Of a DNA stretch of 57,302 bases, positions 56,260-57,302 are shown piece by piece. The first letter of the stretch is position 1, and each line of letters begins with the position of its first letter. This DNA is from Lachnospiraceae bacterium (GTDB lineage Bacteria; Bacillota; Clostridia; Lachnospirales; Lachnospiraceae). The DNA is taken from the NCBI GenBank assembly GCA_015057425.1, contig SVEL01000016.1, positions 1 to 57,302 on the forward strand. Reading direction: 5' to 3'. The translations under genes were made by a program, and so were the position numbers. The notes under the pieces were generated by a model that made no database searches, was not told the origin of the DNA, and saw only the letters and a list, made by a program, of their open reading frames with translations.

Positions 56260-56302
56260 AAACCGTAATATCAAACTTCTGTAGTTTCTGATATTACGGT
56301 TT
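56260..56302 (-). terminator. Terminator after kduI
   Basis: AAACCGTAATATCA pairs perfectly with TGATATTACGGTTT, with inner AACT/AGTT pairs and a T-rich minus-strand flank, 39 bases after the kduI stop. Confidence 0.85.
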
Positions 56303-56340
56303 ATAATTAAATAAATATTCAAATATTAACTAAGAGATTA

Positions 56341-57171
56341 TTATCTTAAATCTTTCATAGCAACAGCATCCATATCATCAAATGCCTGGTTCTCTCCTGC
56401 CATTCCCCAGATAAATGTATAGGCTCTTGTTGCTGAAGCTGCGTGAATTGACCAGCTTGGTGATATAACAGCTTCTTCATTTCTCATAACTATATGTCTT
56501 GTTTCGTTTGGTTCGCCCATATAATGGAATACAACTGCATCTTCAGGCAATTCAAAATAAAGATATACTTCCATTCTTCTATCATGTGTATGACATGGCA
56601 TTGTATTCCATACACTACCCGGTTTAAGTGAAGTCATACCCATAACAAGCTGACAACTCTCAATCTGTCCCGGAAGAATATACTTTGTAATTACTCTGTG
56701 ATTAGCTTCTTCCAAAGAACCAAGTTCAACATTAACGCAATTTTCAGGTTTAATATGAACTGTAGGGTATGTCTTATGTGCAGGTGTGCTGTTAAGATAA
56801 AACTTAGCAGGATTGCTGCTGTCAACACTTTTGAACACAATATCCTTTGTTCCCATACCTATGTACATGCCGTCTTTATAATCCATCTCATATGACACGC
56901 CATCTGCAACCACAATACCTTTTCCGCCGATATTTATAACGCCCATTTCTCTTCTTTCAAGGAAATATTCGGCTCTGATTTCATCACCTGCAACAAGTGT
57001 AATATCCTTATTAACCGGCATTGCTGAACCTGTTATAATTCTGTCTATATGGCTGTAAACCATCTTAGTTTCATCAGGAATAAATAAATCCTGAATAAGA
57101 AATTCCTCTCTTAATCTGTCTGTTGTGTAATATTTTGCGTCCTTAGGACTACATGCTGTTCTTACTTCCAT
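56341..57171 (-). CDS. kduI: 5-dehydro-4-deoxy-D-glucuronate isomerase
   Basis: 276 residues, full length. It converts 5-keto-4-deoxyuronate from pectin breakdown into 2,5-diketo-3-deoxygluconate. It is a cupin; the zinc site is MPCHTHDRRMEVYLYF with later ISPSWSIHAASATRAYTFIWGMAGEN, and the N-terminal half includes FIPDETKMVYSHIDRIITGSA. GAGG precedes the ATG. It is alone here, with its own promoter and terminator, and indicates pectin use. Confidence 0.97.
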   Translation of the reverse strand: MEVRTACSPKDAKYYTTDRLREEFLIQDLFIPDETKMVYSHIDRIITGSAMPVNKDITLVAGDEIRAEYFLERREMGVINIGGKGIVVADGVSYEMDYKDGMYIGMGTKDIVFKSVDSSNPAKFYLNSTPAHKTYPTVHIKPENCVNVELGSLEEANHRVITKYILPGQIESCQLVMGMTSLKPGSVWNTMPCHTHDRRMEVYLYFELPEDAVVFHYMGEPNETRHIVMRNEEAVISPSWSIHAASATRAYTFIWGMAGENQAFDDMDAVAMKDLR

Positions 57172-57184
57172 ATTGCCTCGTATA

Positions 57185-57214
57185 ATCCAATTATCAAATA
57201 TAAGATGATTGGAT
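57185..57214. promoter_or_regulatory. Inverted repeat just upstream of kduI
   Basis: ATCCAATTATC and GATGATTGGAT pair at 10 of 11 positions around an 8-base loop, ending about 14 bases before the ATG and close to the ribosome binding site. It is an operator or leader-hairpin candidate. Confidence 0.5.
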
Positions 57215-57248
57215 TTACTTTTCCTTTCCTTTTATTTTTGTTATATTA

Positions 57249-57298
57249 AGGAACTCATTTGTTCCTGTATAATACTTAAAGCACTGTGGATTTGTCAC
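57249..57298 (-). promoter_or_regulatory. Predicted kduI promoter and adjacent inverted repeat
   Basis: Minus strand: -35 GTGACA (57298-57293), 18-base spacer, -10 TATTAT (57274-57269). Immediately downstream is AGGAAC-aaatga-GTTCCT (57266-57249), in the place of a repressor site. Confidence 0.5.
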
Positions 57299-57302
57299 TA
57301 TA

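Larger units (their letters stand above)
55934..56340. other. Intergenic region upstream of citrate synthase
   Basis: About 407 bases without a gene. It holds the operator and promoter (56010-56049) and the kduI terminator (56260-56302). The stretch 56050-56259 is very AT-rich, and I see nothing clear in it beyond a small ATCTT/AAGAT hairpin near 56223-56239. Confidence 0.8.

Overview
The window looks like chromosome from a low-GC, anaerobic, probably motile Firmicute of the Lachnospiraceae type, most like a plant-polysaccharide user such as Lachnospira/Eubacterium eligens (taxonomy is inference). Supporting signs are AT-rich intergenic DNA, strong AGGAGG ribosome binding sites, a gap-pgk-tpi-gpmI-eno-secG-rnr-smpB-ssrA glycolysis/ribosome-rescue block, a 2-hydroxyacyl-CoA dehydratase activase, a Re-type citrate synthase candidate, CheV, GGDEF/EAL proteins, a GH5 glycanase and the pectin-pathway isomerase KduI.

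Layout. 1-119: end of an insertion sequence, whose transposase ribosome binding site is buried in a hairpin. 177-6291: a rhomboid-like protein lacking the catalytic motif, a LysM protein with a Pro-Arg-Glu repeat, and a 1424-residue acyl-CoA dehydratase activase. 6349-15180 (minus): a long co-directional run read from 15180 down: membrane protein, OmpR-type regulator and kinase, lipoprotein, CheV, a truncated sirtuin-like protein, a charged membrane protein, hisH, hisF, ung. 15333-24214: polysaccharide-polymerase-like membrane protein, diguanylate cyclase, two CobW-type metal GTPases, nicotinamidase-like hydrolase, MATE transporter, and a cytoplasmic GGDEF-EAL protein with a C-terminal LamG domain. 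24351-36775 (minus): tmRNA, smpB, rnr, secG, eno, capA-like, gpmI, a decayed heavy-metal-associated (HMA) domain gene, ydcF-like, tpiA, pgk, gap. 37021-39708 (plus): PHP-type histidinol phosphatase and a GH5 lipoprotein. 39776-46710 (minus): rex-acpS-nnr-alr-mazF-CNNM-yebC-HPt-like run. 46871-53790 (plus): ABC-F ATPase, then a four-gene cluster of CotH kinase, LamG surface protein, VTC-type polymerase and DUF4956 membrane protein. 53851-57302 (minus): GntR regulator, Re-citrate synthase candidate behind a promoter covered by a 34-bp perfect palindrome, and kduI.

The best candidate for an undescribed system is the CotH-LamG-VTC-DUF4956 cluster (48908-53790). It has its own promoter, which overlaps the upstream terminator, and its own terminator. 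It joins a kinase-fold exported protein, a membrane-anchored lectin-like protein, a cytosolic polyphosphate-polymerase-fold enzyme and a small membrane protein. The LamG fold recurs in the GGDEF-EAL protein at 22217-24214, a possible but unproven link to c-di-GMP signalling. Other notable points are several proteins that keep a fold but lose the catalytic residue (rhomboid, HPt, sirtuin), and hairpins placed between ribosome binding site and start codon.

All calls rest on reading the sequence and its translations. No database search, alignment or folding program was run, and residue positions are approximate unless given as bases.
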